A stretch of 64,000 nucleotides of DNA. It comes from Dioszegia crocea (lineage: Eukaryota > Basidiomycota > Tremellomycetes > Tremellales > Bulleribasidiaceae). Below, one piece after another: positions 54,155 to 64,000 of the stretch. A program made the translations under genes and the position numbers. Numbering within the stretch: the first letter of the stretch is position 1; each line of letters begins with the position of its first letter. Below the pieces are notes generated by a model. That model did not search any database. It was not told the DNA's origin and worked only from the letters and a program-made list of their open reading frames with translations. The stretch is taken from the NCBI GenBank assembly GCA_001600615.1, contig BCKK01000008.1:62001-126000 (forward strand), written 5' to 3'.

Positions 54155-57100
54155 TCAATATTCGTCCCGCCATACCGTAAACCCAACTTCTCCAGCATAA
54201 TCCATATCGAAAAACCCCTCTCCGAAAGGTGACATCCCATTCCCAACCTTCTCAGTCCCTTTTCTTTTCTCAGGGATAGACACGACTCCACTGTCATCCC
54301 CATGCAGTCCTGGACCCAGACCCAGACACTTCATCCCGCCCTCCTCTCCCATCTCTTCATCCCTCAACTCCAAATTCCATCCCTTAGGTAACCTATTTAC
54401 ACCCCTCCTTGATCTCGCATCCTGCTCCTTAACCCCCTTATCCCACCTGACCGATTTCTTCTGTTTCCCCTTTTTCCCGATCTCCACAATATCGTCCATC
54501 TCCACATCCTCATCCTCCATTTCAACATCCTCATCCACTTCCTGAACAGGCGACAGTCCCCCTCTAGTCCCACCCGTTCTATCCTCCTGACTAGGCGTTG
54601 AAAACACCTCGATATCTTCCCTTTCCCCTACTCCATCCAACTCATCCTCCACTTCCATCTCCGCTCCACCACCAGGACTGACACTTTCCGATCGGGTATA
54701 AGCGTACGGTAGCCATTTACCCGAACTGTCCCGGGGTCGTTGGTGCGGTAAAAGCGGCAAAGACTTGATGTTTCGTCGTTTGGACCGGGATCGTTTGATT
54801 GCTGGATCCGGAGGGATAGATTGAACATGGACGAGGTGGGCAGGTACGTCATATCCTACCCAAGCACCTTCGGTCACTCGGACCCGTCGATCGGAGGGGA
54901 TAGGACTGGGTGAATCGGGTGTATTGGAAGGTGATGTAAAGTCTTCTTGATATGTGTCCTGGGAGTCTGAATCGGATGATGAGTCATAATGACCCGAATT
55001 GGAGTCGGTCTCGGTGCTAGAGGGTGAGTAGGATGGTTGGCGGGTGCGTTTCTGTTGATCTCGCCGAGAATCATGTCTTGAAGAGTGAGAGGGGAGGGAT
55101 GTCTTGATGCGGGAGTTCCGGGAGTCACGATGGTGGGTATCTCGCGGATGGCGCTGGTGCTCTTTGGCGCGAGTTGACGATTCCGACTGATAATCCGATC
55201 GATGCCGCTTGTGGGGATGCCGGTGTCGGCCATGCTGGGTCTTGTCCGACCTGATCTCAGGGTGAAAATGAGATTGCCGGTGGTAATGCCCGGATTGGCG
55301 ATGCTGCGGAGGGAGTGAAGGCTCATCGGGTTCTTCTGAACTAGCCGAGTCGGGATCATACTGCTCGTACATCGGTTCGGGACTTTGAGCGGAAGACATC
55401 TGAGGGGCAGACACTGTAGCAGCCTGGGTTGACTTTCGGCGGACAGTACTAGTGTTTGGCACCGGCTGGTCCAGGGGCAGATGCTCGTCGTCGTCGAAGA
55501 AGTCATCAAAGCTTGACGCCTATTCAATATCAGCTGATGACCCTTGTTCGATTCGATGATATCTAGGTAGCTCACCTGATGATTCTGCTGTCGCTGCCTC
55601 GGCTGCTGATACGGTGATCGCAAGTTCAACTCATCTGCTGAAGAGCTCTCCTCCTCCACTTGTGTCTCCAGGGACTTTATAAGAGCCTTTCCGGTCTTCT
55701 TGGGCCTCATATCAACTCCTACTCCAGAAGGCACTCGTCTCGGCCGATCGGGAGTGGCGATGTGCTGATATGCCACTTCAAGTGTCTGGGGGATGGAGGA
55801 TGGTGATGACGAGTCAGCTGGTCGCTTTCGACCCGTGTTCGAAGTAGTGTTCGGAAGAGGAAGCGCGGGAGGTGGTGGGGGAGGAGGGACGAGGATCCAT
55901 TGACGGAGGTTCTGGTCGTACACCGGGATAGGCTGTGTAGAGGGGTCCATGAATGGTGGGAGTACCACCTGTGGAGGGACTTGAGGGGTATATGGATCTC
56001 TCCATTGAGTCCTCTGTCCAGAGCTGGGGTACGCATAGGGGTGCTGGATGTTGGAAGGGGGATATCCGTCGGTCTGGATGGGAGGGTAGGAGGGGGCCAT
56101 CTTTGGGTTGAAGGGTAAGTGGACATATGGAGTGGGATTTTTTTGGGGTTTGGTGGGTATGTAGTCGTCATGCGGCATGGGAGGGCGTGGTGGAGCATGC
56201 TGAAAGGCGTGATTTGGCTGAAGTTGTCGATTTTGGGGAAGGGAAGGATATGGTCCATTGTACCGATACGTAGAAATATCGGCCGGATCGATATATGAGC
56301 TATCCTGATGATAGTCATGTGCGAGGGACGTGGATTGGGGGACAGATTGATGATAAGAGGGGTAATCATGGGACATGGCGATGGGTCCTGGGACTCGCGG
56401 GTGCATCGGCTTGCGTCCGCTCGGTCTGCCTCGGTAGTTTGGGCTAGGACTTCCAGCGAACGGTTGACTAGAGCCATGTCCTCCTTGCCATTGAGCACCC
56501 TCGGAATCGGTGTTTCGCCCATATATCCTTGCGAGCGGAGGTGTTTTCAGGTAATAGGAATGGGGGTCGGAGGAGGAATGAGGAGGTTGCTTGGGTTCTG
56601 GGAAGAGTATATTTTCGAGATCTCGGTCGAGTGGTTCCTTAGTTGTCAGATAAACGGCCTCTCAGAGTATTGTTATGGCTGACATCACGGGACAATATCT
56701 CACCTTGGGCACTGGAGCCTGGAGTTTCCGCCAAATCCGACCTCCTCCCCCATTTCCTTCCTCCCTCTCCAACCAGGCAGCATCGGGGTTGATATCTCCA
56801 TCTTTTCTCAAGCTGCTCTTGGTAGTTCTACCAGCTGCCGCCATGACATCATCTCCTGCTGCAAATACATCTCGAGGCGCAAAGCTCGGCTTTGCAGGAG
56901 CCCGATCAAAGCTTGCGATATTACCGAGGTCATTCTCGTATCGAGAATTGAGCGATTTACGGAGTCTTGGCCGTGGAAGAGGTGCCGCTTTGGGCTCGTC
57001 ATATCTTAAGGTGTAAGCATATGATACACCGCAATTTGACGTACGACAGGGCGAAGATCAGTGACACTTATTAAGAGGAAAGAAGACTCACCCACTCTGG

Positions 57101-57159
57101 GATACTGCTTCTCGTCTCCTATTGGCCATTGTAGCCTCCTTAGCCAATCCAGTCGACAT
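54155..57159 (-). CDS. Large disordered Pro/Ser/His/Arg-rich protein of unknown function
   Basis: Four exons: 57159-57092, 57004-56704, 56637-55576, 55519-54155 (931 residues, phases fit). Exon 2 has the most ordered part (DEPKAAPLPRPRLRKSLNSR, AWLEREEGNGGGGRIWRKLQ). Exon 3 is Pro/Tyr/His-rich with a proline run (PPPPPPPALPLP). A shorter conserved-looking block ends it: NTGRKRPADSSSPSSIPQTL, RPRRVPSGVGVDMRPKKTGK. Exon 4 begins ASSFDDFFDDDEHLPLDQ, continues His/Arg/Ser-rich (RHRHPHKRHRSDYQSE), then AWVGYDVPAHLVHVQSIPPD. Acidic DEDVEMEDEDVEMDD and a basic KKGKQKKSVRWDKGVK follow. Several NLS-like clusters suggest a nuclear protein. No catalytic domain. Divergent from the bestrophin. Confidence 0.72.
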
Positions 57160-57655
57160 CTTAGAGTCGCAGGCAGACTGTCAGAAGACAGCGGGGTAGA
57201 TACTAGGATTCCGAGGACATAGAGTGATGTAGAGAGGAGATGGGGAGAGGAAGATACCACTCAATGTGCCAATATACACAAGGTGACGCACGGGCCGATC
57301 ACAACATGAGACACATTACGTCATCAGTATTTGACGCGTCGGTTTCAGAGCCAAACGCGTCCGAAAACCTCAAGCTTGCGATCTCATCTTAAAAAAACCC
57401 GTCTGGAGCCATACAGATGCGAGACAGGACCCGTCTGGTCATGACGCGACACCAAAAGAAGGAATGAGCCCACTCGATCGGAGGGAAAAGGATAACAACC
57501 CAAAAAGCGCCGATTATACTCAGGGGCTCGAGCCCTTTACCCCTTGATGTCGTCCCTGTCGCAGCCTCCTTGACAATGGTATTCAATCCCGAGGGCTCAC
57601 GTTCTCACTTGCTACATACACTCTCGACGGGTCATAGTGATTTCAGCAACGCAAA
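57160..57655. promoter_or_regulatory. Divergent promoter region, disordered protein / bestrophin
   Basis: 496 bp with TTTGACGCGTCGG (core 57336-57341) and AAACGCGTCCG (core about 57355-57360), two ACGCGT cores 19 bp apart without the RTCA extension. No TATA box noticed. Confidence 0.4.
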
Positions 57656-59378
57656 ATGTCACCCGTGGTACAGGATTACCACGCACCCCATCGATCCTTC
57701 CGCACCTTTTTCCGCGCCATCACAGCCACTGCTTTGTTCCGAATATGGCCGACACTGCTGTTCATGGGCGCTTGGTCGCTGATGATAGTGATGGTGAATC
57801 GAAATACCTCATTGGAGTTTACGTTCCCAGCTACAATGGTTACTGTCTTGGTGAGTTCCGCTTGGCCCCGGAGCGCAATATTGAGAGATCTGACGTGTGC
57901 AGGGTGTCCTTTTGGGTCTGACGCTGAGCTATCGGACTTCGTCAGCTTATGATCGATATTGGGAAGGTAGGCGGCTATGGTCGTCCATCATCCTCGCTTC
58001 GAGATCTTGGGCTAGGATAGTCTGGATTCAACGTGAGTCGGATTTTGTGCATAGCGCTTGGACCGTGAAGCTAACCAAATCAGGCCCTGATTCTTTGGTC
58101 GCTGTGCCAATCGACGAAGAGGAGGCTCGAGCGCTTGATGAAACACGAGCCGTCATCGAGAAGGGAACAGTCGTGCAGATGGCTTTGGCATATGCTGTAG
58201 CCGTCAAGCACTATCTTCGGGGAGAAGAAGGCATGTAAGTTAGACGATACACGTTTATAAGCTGTGAGACCAAGCTGACATATCAGCTTCTATGAAGATC
58301 TGTACCACCTCGTCCGCTTCATACCCTCCCTCAATCTCCCTTCCGGCATGCCCTCAGGCGTCGACGCAAATATCAGCGCCAACCCCACCCGTCGACGAGT
58401 CCATCGACAAGGCTCGACCTCCTCTTCCCACATCCTTCCCAATGCCACTCCCCTCTCTCACTATCCTACATCATCTACCAAGTCTGACCCAGACTCTCCT
58501 TCCTCATGCCCTTTACACCCCGCACACAACCCGCCCAAATTCCGCTGGGCAGACTACTTCCCATTCAAACACCTAGTCACTTCCGCCCGTCGCCAACGCG
58601 CCGCTATACGGCGACAAGACCTAAAAGACCGCGAGCGACGCGAAGCCAGTCGAGAAGGAGGTGGAGGGGGTCAGAATGTGCCACTGGAGATCAACCTCTA
58701 CATGTCAGTCTGGGTTGCGCAGATGCAGCGCCGCAAGACGGTTGATGTACCTACAATCAACTCGCTCTTGTTTTCCATTCAACAAATGTCCGAAGCGCTT
58801 GTGGGTTTGGAAAGGATTTTGACAACGCCGATACCGTGGAGCTACAATGCGCATATTTGGGGTGTGACTTGGGTTTACTGTGTGCTTTTGCCTTTCCAGC
58901 TGTATGGGGCCGGGTTTAGGTGGTTGACTATTCCGGGCACTATGGTGAGTTGGCTAATTCAGATCTATGGCATGACGATCAAACAGCTGACAACTTAGAT
59001 CGTGGCATATATCGTTATTGGATTCGCGGAGATAGGTCAAGAAATCGAGAATCCCTTTGGGTGAGTGAAGATTGCTTTCGAAACAGGATCGTGCTGATGA
59101 ATAGATACGACCCGAATGATCTCGCCCTGGATACCTTCACCCAAAACATCATCGCTAGGGAATTATCAGCAATCATCGCCAGGCAATTCTCTCTGCCTGA
59201 GACTTGGGTGTTTTCGGCGCAAAATACGATTATGGGAGAGGAAGGTGCAGAGGTGATGCAGTATAAGGGGATGGAGGAGGTCAGGAGGGAACTGGCAGGA
59301 TTGGATAGGAGCAGGAGTGCGAGTGGGCAAAGTGGCCTCAAGGAGAAATTGGAGCGTGCCATTGGGGATATAGTGTAG
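57656..59378 (+). CDS. Bestrophin-family (UPF0187/YneE-type) membrane protein
   Basis: Six exons: 57656-57850, 57903-58032, 58084-58234, 58287-58944, 58999-59060, 59105-59378 (489 residues). Family marks: SFRTFFRAITATALFRIWPT near the start, a double hydrophobic region (TLLFMGAWSLMIVMV, then FPATMVTVLGVLLGLTLSYR) and TSSAYDRYWEGRRLWSSIIL. Late in the protein come GLERILTTPIPWSYNAH, WVYCVLLPFQL, and MIVAYIVIGFAEIGQEIENPFGYDPNDL. Fungal and plant members of this group are anion-channel-like proteins. Residues ~165-300 form a variable, Ser/Pro/Arg-rich insert between the two membrane halves, as in other fungal members. The C-terminal domain is soluble. Ion and membrane are unknown; plasma or vacuolar membrane is inference. 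Confidence 0.88.
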
Positions 59379-59791
59379 GTTGGGTTGGAGGCTCTCAGTC
59401 CCACTATGGATAGCACTCACAGCACTCACAGGCCGGAGACTCACCTTACCCTGACTAGTGACTGAGCGATCCTCGCGATGTTTGGTCCATGCGGCGAGAA
59501 TAGTCGTATCGGGAGCGCTGCATTTCAGACTTAAAGGGAGGAGGGCTTCATAAAGGAAGGGTCAAACGTGACGTGTAAGAAGACTGATCCTTTGACTTTT
59601 CTCTTCGTGCTCGTTGCCTTATCTGTGGCCATATGGACTATATTCGCCGCGGGCCTTGCTTGGCCCGCTTTGCTCTCCTCCCTCCTTGGACCTTACCCTT
59701 CTGAAATTTCACACTTAGAGCTCATCACTCACCGCCCTTCCGCCCGACATCATCAGTATCCCTTGTCTAGTCGCGTGCACCACAGGGCATC
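59379..59791. other. Intergenic, 413 bp
   Basis: Between the bestrophin and the small gene at 59792, same strand. No motif recognised. Confidence 0.4.
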
Positions 59792-60216
59792 ATGGCAAAC
59801 TCAACAGTCGACAAGCCCAGCATCATGGTGACTCCGCCATTCGAAGATGGGACTGCATCTCACCCAGCGACGGTCCCCGTGAAGGAGGTGAGTCTACTCT
59901 TTTCCGAACCCAATCTGAGATTGTAAGCTGTCAAATTTGAGATTTGCTGATCGCTCAGACCGTCGCTTTCAGGATGATGGAGATGCGCCGGCTACATGCC
60001 CAAAAGTTCAGACAAGAACGTGCAGAGAAAGAGAAGCTGGAATCAGCAGCGGGATCTTCCGTCGCTTCGACAGGCGGTAGAATCCCGTCTACGAACTATC
60101 TGACGACGTCGAGTGGTGGCCTCAGCACCGTTCACACTCAGCGGAGGTCTCTTTGGGACTGGAAGGTAATGGCGCAGATCGGAGTTGGTGATTCTATCAA
60201 GCTTAAGGCGAACTAG
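59792..60216 (+). CDS. Small hypothetical protein, two exons
   Basis: Exons 59792-59887 and 59959-60216 (117 residues). Exon 1 encodes an acidic, Thr/Pro-rich leader (MANSTVDKPSIMVTPPFEDG); exon 2 starts with a helix (VAFRMMEMRRLHAQKFRQER) rich in Arg/Glu/Lys, then Ser/Gly-rich sequence and a C-terminal SLWDWKVMAQIGVGDSIKLK. Splice sites are normal (GTGAGT, CTGATCGCTCAG). The Arg/Glu helix could be coiled-coil; no transmembrane segment or domain recognised. The same strand orientation as its neighbours gives no functional hint. Confidence 0.6.
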
Positions 60217-60561
60217 ACGAGATCAATCGCTGGCTAATCTCATATACTAGCATCTCACTACTCATGCAACCGCTCGCAGACTGACCAACCACGATTGGCT
60301 GACCCCGCTCCCATGGGAGATTCCAGGACTCAGGCGGGCACGGCTCTGAGGTATATACTAACTGAAGTCCAGCTGTACCTCAGAACTTGTATGTACGTGG
60401 TGAGCATGCCAAAGGATATCCTCCTTTGATGATCACCATTCATCCTCCGTTTCAGCAAGTACTCACGACCGGCGAATTCAAAATTTCATGGCTGAAGACT
60501 CGCGCCTTCACATGTATCAAGAGCCCCCGACATATCAGTTGTCATTCGTTACATCTGCATC
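60217..60561. other. Intergenic, 345 bp
   Basis: Promoter of the ABC gene. GAGGTATATACTAAC at about 60349-60363 is TATA-like, roughly 200 bp before the ATG. Nothing else seen. Confidence 0.4.
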
Positions 60562-63415
60562 ATGACGCAACATACAGACTCGACGCTTCGAAAGCGCTTG
60601 AACGCAGCATCATCGCCCCAAGACGAAGTCCTTCCCACTGCTCCCTTACTCGACGCAGAACCTGAGGATGGGGAAGACAGCCCCGGCTCACAAATCCCAC
60701 CTGTACAGGCTGAAGATCTTCGCGAAGTCAACGACTGTCAATCTCGCGCTCTAGCCCACAGTCCCGCTGCTGTGCTCTGGCTCCAGTCTCGCACTATCGA
60801 CGACGGCTCGGGACCAGACGTCAAGTTTCTACTGAAAGGTCAACCCCGTCCCGTCACCCTGAGGAACATCGGCATCGCATTTCGCCTCATTGGACTGATA
60901 TGGTATCGTTTCTGGAGCATGGTCGTTACTGGGCACAGTGGGGCATGGGCGCGATACGCAGCTGGGGAGGTCGTCAGTGCTTTTCAACCAGCTTTCCGGT
61001 ATGGTCCGTTCTTGAAATCTCGCATGATGTTGGCTGATCATTTTGCAGATTGTGGGCGTCTAGCCGACTCATGGACCAGGTGCAGAAAAGCTTCAAATCT
61101 GGCAGTGTCGATCTTTACGATGCACTGGAAGTTGGTGCCTTCTCAATACTGGCTTCGACCGCGGGAAAAGTGTGCTTGTATCTGCTGAATGATGAAGATG
61201 CTCGATTGAAGGTAGGCTCTTGAAACTGCGTTCTATCCAGGAATGATGAATGATGACTTACGGAATAGCGTCACGTCAGCACGGTCTTTCAGCACGCCTA
61301 CCTCTCTGCTCAATTCCGAATGAGCGCGCGCGACCTGGCTTCTCCCTACATCGAGGCAATGATACACGAAGCTGGTGTTTTTACCCGATTCAAGCCGCTG
61401 TTCGGCACCGACAAGAAGCGGATGCCATTTGATGTCATCGATGACAGCGTCTTTGTCTTCCGCCACCTGATCATGATTTTCTCGCAACTCTACCTTTTAC
61501 GCCAGGCGCTTGTTGGAGGCTCCAAGTGGTTCGCCTCTGACTGGTCAACAATACTACTGCTGGCTTTCTCGATCGCTCCTGCCTTGATTAAGGCAGCCCG
61601 TCCAATCTTGACACCGATACCAGTCCCACTCACCCAAGCGGAGGAATATCAACGCCTGGTCGAGAGATCTATTTGCAATATGAACTCATCAGACATGTAC
61701 AAACAAGAGATGACGATTTTTGACACTCACGATTGGCTGTTGGAGAAATGGCGCATGGCGAGGGTCAGAAACTCGGAGCGAAAGGATCTTAATACGGAGC
61801 AATCGCGAGGATATCTTCTTTTGCTTGACTTGCTTCAGCAAGTAGTTGACACAGGCTTTTATGTGAGTACAATCAGCGCCACACACAGTCGATCAGGTAT
61901 GTGACGCTAACAGAAATAGACTCTCCTTACGCTAAAACTTCTCCCGACAAATCTCTCGCTGGGTTCAATCAAAATCTACAAGGCGGCAGCCTCGGGTCAT
62001 ATTACTTCTATCCGGGATATCAACATCAGATTGGGCAACCTGTTTCAATCTACTTTCACCATGGCAGCCTGTCTTGAAGCCATGGATCTAGTTCACAAAC
62101 CGCAAGTCCTACAACCAGCTGCCTATCGTGATAACGAGTTACACGATTACGAGGTGGTAAGGAACGGGGATGAAGGCATGAGCTTGGTGGCCACTGATCT
62201 GAGTTTCAGATACCCCGGTGCCGAGAGCGATATTCTCCATTCAATCGACTTGGTCATCAAACCCGGTACATCCCTTGCCATCGTAGGCATCAATGGAGCT
62301 GGCAAGACTACGCTCATCAAAGCTCTCATGGGGCTGTACCACCATGAAGGCTCCCTCCTCCTCAATGGACACCCAATCGCCTCGTATGATCCAGCCACAA
62401 TCCACCGTCGAACCTCATGTCTGTTCCAAAACTACAGTCGATACAACTTCACCCTTCGTGAGAATGTCGGAATGGGGCAGATCAGCCACATGGTAGATGA
62501 TGAGTTGGTCATCCAGGCGATGGAGCGAGGGGGCTCATCGACGCTATTGGAGACCGTTGGATTGGAGGGCATGCTTAATCGGACGGGCAGCCCGGACAAG
62601 AAGGCCAGTGGGGATATCCAAGTGCTTGAAGACAAAAAAGTGCGCAAGAGGTATGATCCCAATACGGAGCTGAAGGTGGAAACGAGTACGTGGGGGACGG
62701 TCAAGCTGTTGGTGAGGGAGGTGTGGGCGTGGGCGTCTGGCCACCCTTGTGACCAGAGAGACAACGTTATCAAAGCCGCCGTCTCGGAGCTAGATGTCGC
62801 AGATGGACAGGACGGGCAGAACTGCGATGCGACAATAGCCACCGAGGGGCTGATCGCGACAGATACCGACTCGCATGCGTCCGCTACTGGTCCCAACATG
62901 GAAGGACGTAGTGCCTTCCTGAGCGGCGGTCAGTGGCAGAGAGTCGCTCTGTCTCGGGTATTTATGCGCGCAACCAAAGCAGACTTGGTCGTTTTTGAGT
63001 GAGTGTCTCCTTAGGTATTTGACAGGGGAATATCGGGCTTACCAATACTAGCGAGCCATCAGCCAGTCTAGATCCCAAAGCCGAGGCCGACCTATTCTCA
63101 CGTATCCATGATCTTAGCCATCAGAACGGTCGGAGATGCACAACCATTTTCATCTCTCACCGATTCTCGACTGGTGAGTTTATCAAAGTAGCGATGATGA
63201 GCTGGTACTGAGTGCTTTAGTCAAGAATGCTGATCAGATCGCGGTGGTTGGCGATGGAGTGAGCAAATTCCTCTCTGCCTAGTGTCTCCAGACTTGAGAC
63301 GAAGCTGACTGACCAACAGACTATCACTGAATGTGGAAGTCATGCCGAGTTGATGGCGAACAAAGGGCAGTATGCTGAGTTGTTCACCCTGCAGAAAGCG
63401 GGGTTCGAGGATTGA
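60562..63415 (+). CDS. ABC protein with reduced membrane part and interrupted nucleotide-binding domain
   Basis: Seven exons: 60562-60998, 61049-61211, 61269-61862, 61920-62998, 63052-63173, 63221-63258, 63320-63415 (842 residues, phases fit). The N-terminal ~480 residues have only about four hydrophobic stretches (IGIAFRLIGLIWYRFWSMVV, AFSILASTAGKVCLYLL, FRHLIMIFSQLYLLRQALV, WSTILLLAFSIAPALI), fewer than six. Nucleotide-binding domain: Walker A VGINGAGKTT (about 520), Q-loop CLFQNYSRY, signature LSGGQWQRVALSR (about 733), Walker B DLVVFDEPSASLD completed across intron 4, H-loop FISHRFST. About 120 residues separate Q-loop region and signature, including a Lys/Asp-rich insert (KKASGDIQVLEDKKVRKRYD). 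All catalytic elements are present, so ATPase activity is plausible. It resembles B-type half transporters; substrate and membrane unknown. Confidence 0.85.
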
Positions 63416-64000
63416 GCGAGATGTTTACATGCGAAGCGGAGGCCGACCGAAAACCTCCTCCTTGCCCCATGCTAGAGATAGATCCAAATATGCCACCTAG
63501 CGCCTCAGAGTGACAAGACACCGTAAATCCTTCCTATCTGACACTGCCAAGTTTCCCTCAACGGCGCCTCCTTCCTCCAGCCTTGACTGCCCATTTGTCC
63601 ATCCCAAGAATGCCGAGAAGTCAGAGAGATGCAGTAGACTCACATATCCCTCTGGTATGGTAATCCAGTCTATCCTCCCCACCTAATACTAGCCGATATC
63701 TGAACAGGTCACCGTGGTCATCCATGCCTTCCTAGATGTATCAACGCCTTTGGTTTCTCCTAAGGGCGCCCGGCCGCTCCTTGGTGTGCCCGCTAGATTT
63801 GGTGGACGGAGGGGTAGATAGATGAGGTGAAAGATAGATGGTGTGAGATTAGGGAGAGTGGAATCTCTTGACCTGAACGAGTCAGCTTGAGTATAGCCAG
63901 ATATGCAAGTTGAGCAAAGACAGCAAACTCCAGGTGTAAGGACCATGGGCTCGGAAAGCTCAATCGGAGAGGAAGGAGAGTAGTTAACAGCAAACTCACC
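63416..64000. other. Right-edge region, possible minus-strand exons
   Basis: After the ABC stop. The last bases read GGTGAGTT on the minus strand, a donor site, and CTGACTCGTTCAG at about 63887-63875 is a good acceptor. A minus-strand frame from ~63874 to 63705 (VDTSRKAWMTT near its end) may thus be a terminal exon of a gene that begins beyond the window. The next downstream exon could not be placed with a normal intron, so no gene is called. Confidence 0.3.

Overview
This is nuclear DNA of a basidiomycete fungus, most likely a Tremellomycete (Cryptococcus/Kwoniella-type) yeast. Genes are dense, on both strands and intron-rich. Most introns are 40-70 nt with GTGAGT/GTAAGT donors, and CTGAC/CTAAT branch sites sit only a few bases before the acceptor AG. 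The protein set fits: a ~2,430-residue alpha-1,3-glucan synthase, Stt3, Ccr4, Taf12, a class I DAHP synthase, Vps55 and a fungal bestrophin. I saw no rRNA, tRNA, CRISPR array, transposon or prophage-like element. The species cannot be read from the sequence alone.

Layout. 0-0.6 kb: 3' end of an unidentified gene. 0.8-5 kb: four small Ala-rich membrane-protein genes on the minus strand; three are clear tandem paralogues (B, C, D). 5.5-11.4 kb: nuclear machinery block with TAF12 (-), a DNA polymerase epsilon DPB3-like histone-fold gene (+) and SGF73 (-). 12.1-15.2 kb: three small orphan genes, one a bZIP protein. 15.4-19.8 kb: a coiled-coil protein and CCR4 (both -). 20.9-21.6 kb: an orphan gene. 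22.1-29.1 kb: a 1,023-residue helical/disordered protein (-) head-to-head with STT3 (+). 29.4-35.3 kb: second island, with membrane proteins E, F, G (-) and two related small multi-exon loci, one apparently broken. 35.5-42 kb: DAHP synthase (-) head-to-head with VPS55 (+), then an MFS transporter. 42.8-50.9 kb: alpha-1,3-glucan synthase in 18 exons. 51.6-53.8 kb: membrane proteins H and I. 54-63.4 kb: a disordered nuclear-looking protein (-), a bestrophin, a small protein and an atypical ABC protein (+).

The most interesting signal is in the orphan islands. Nine genes encode short proteins with one shared plan: polar N-terminus, Ala/Gly/Ser-rich hydrophobic segment, an HLP(S/T)-like motif, a second hydrophobic segment and usually a charged tail. 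Separately, the 10-mer ACGCGTRTCA (or its reverse complement) occurs nine times by eye, always about 220-340 bp upstream of an orphan-gene start: B, C, D, the bZIP gene and the 14.8-kb gene. Chance predicts about 0.24 copies in 64 kb. Together this suggests a lineage-specific, co-regulated set of small membrane proteins, possibly with a locally encoded bZIP factor.

Conserved genes were rebuilt by splicing. Every exon phase was checked except one base in STT3 exon 9. Functions come from motifs read by eye, without database searches.
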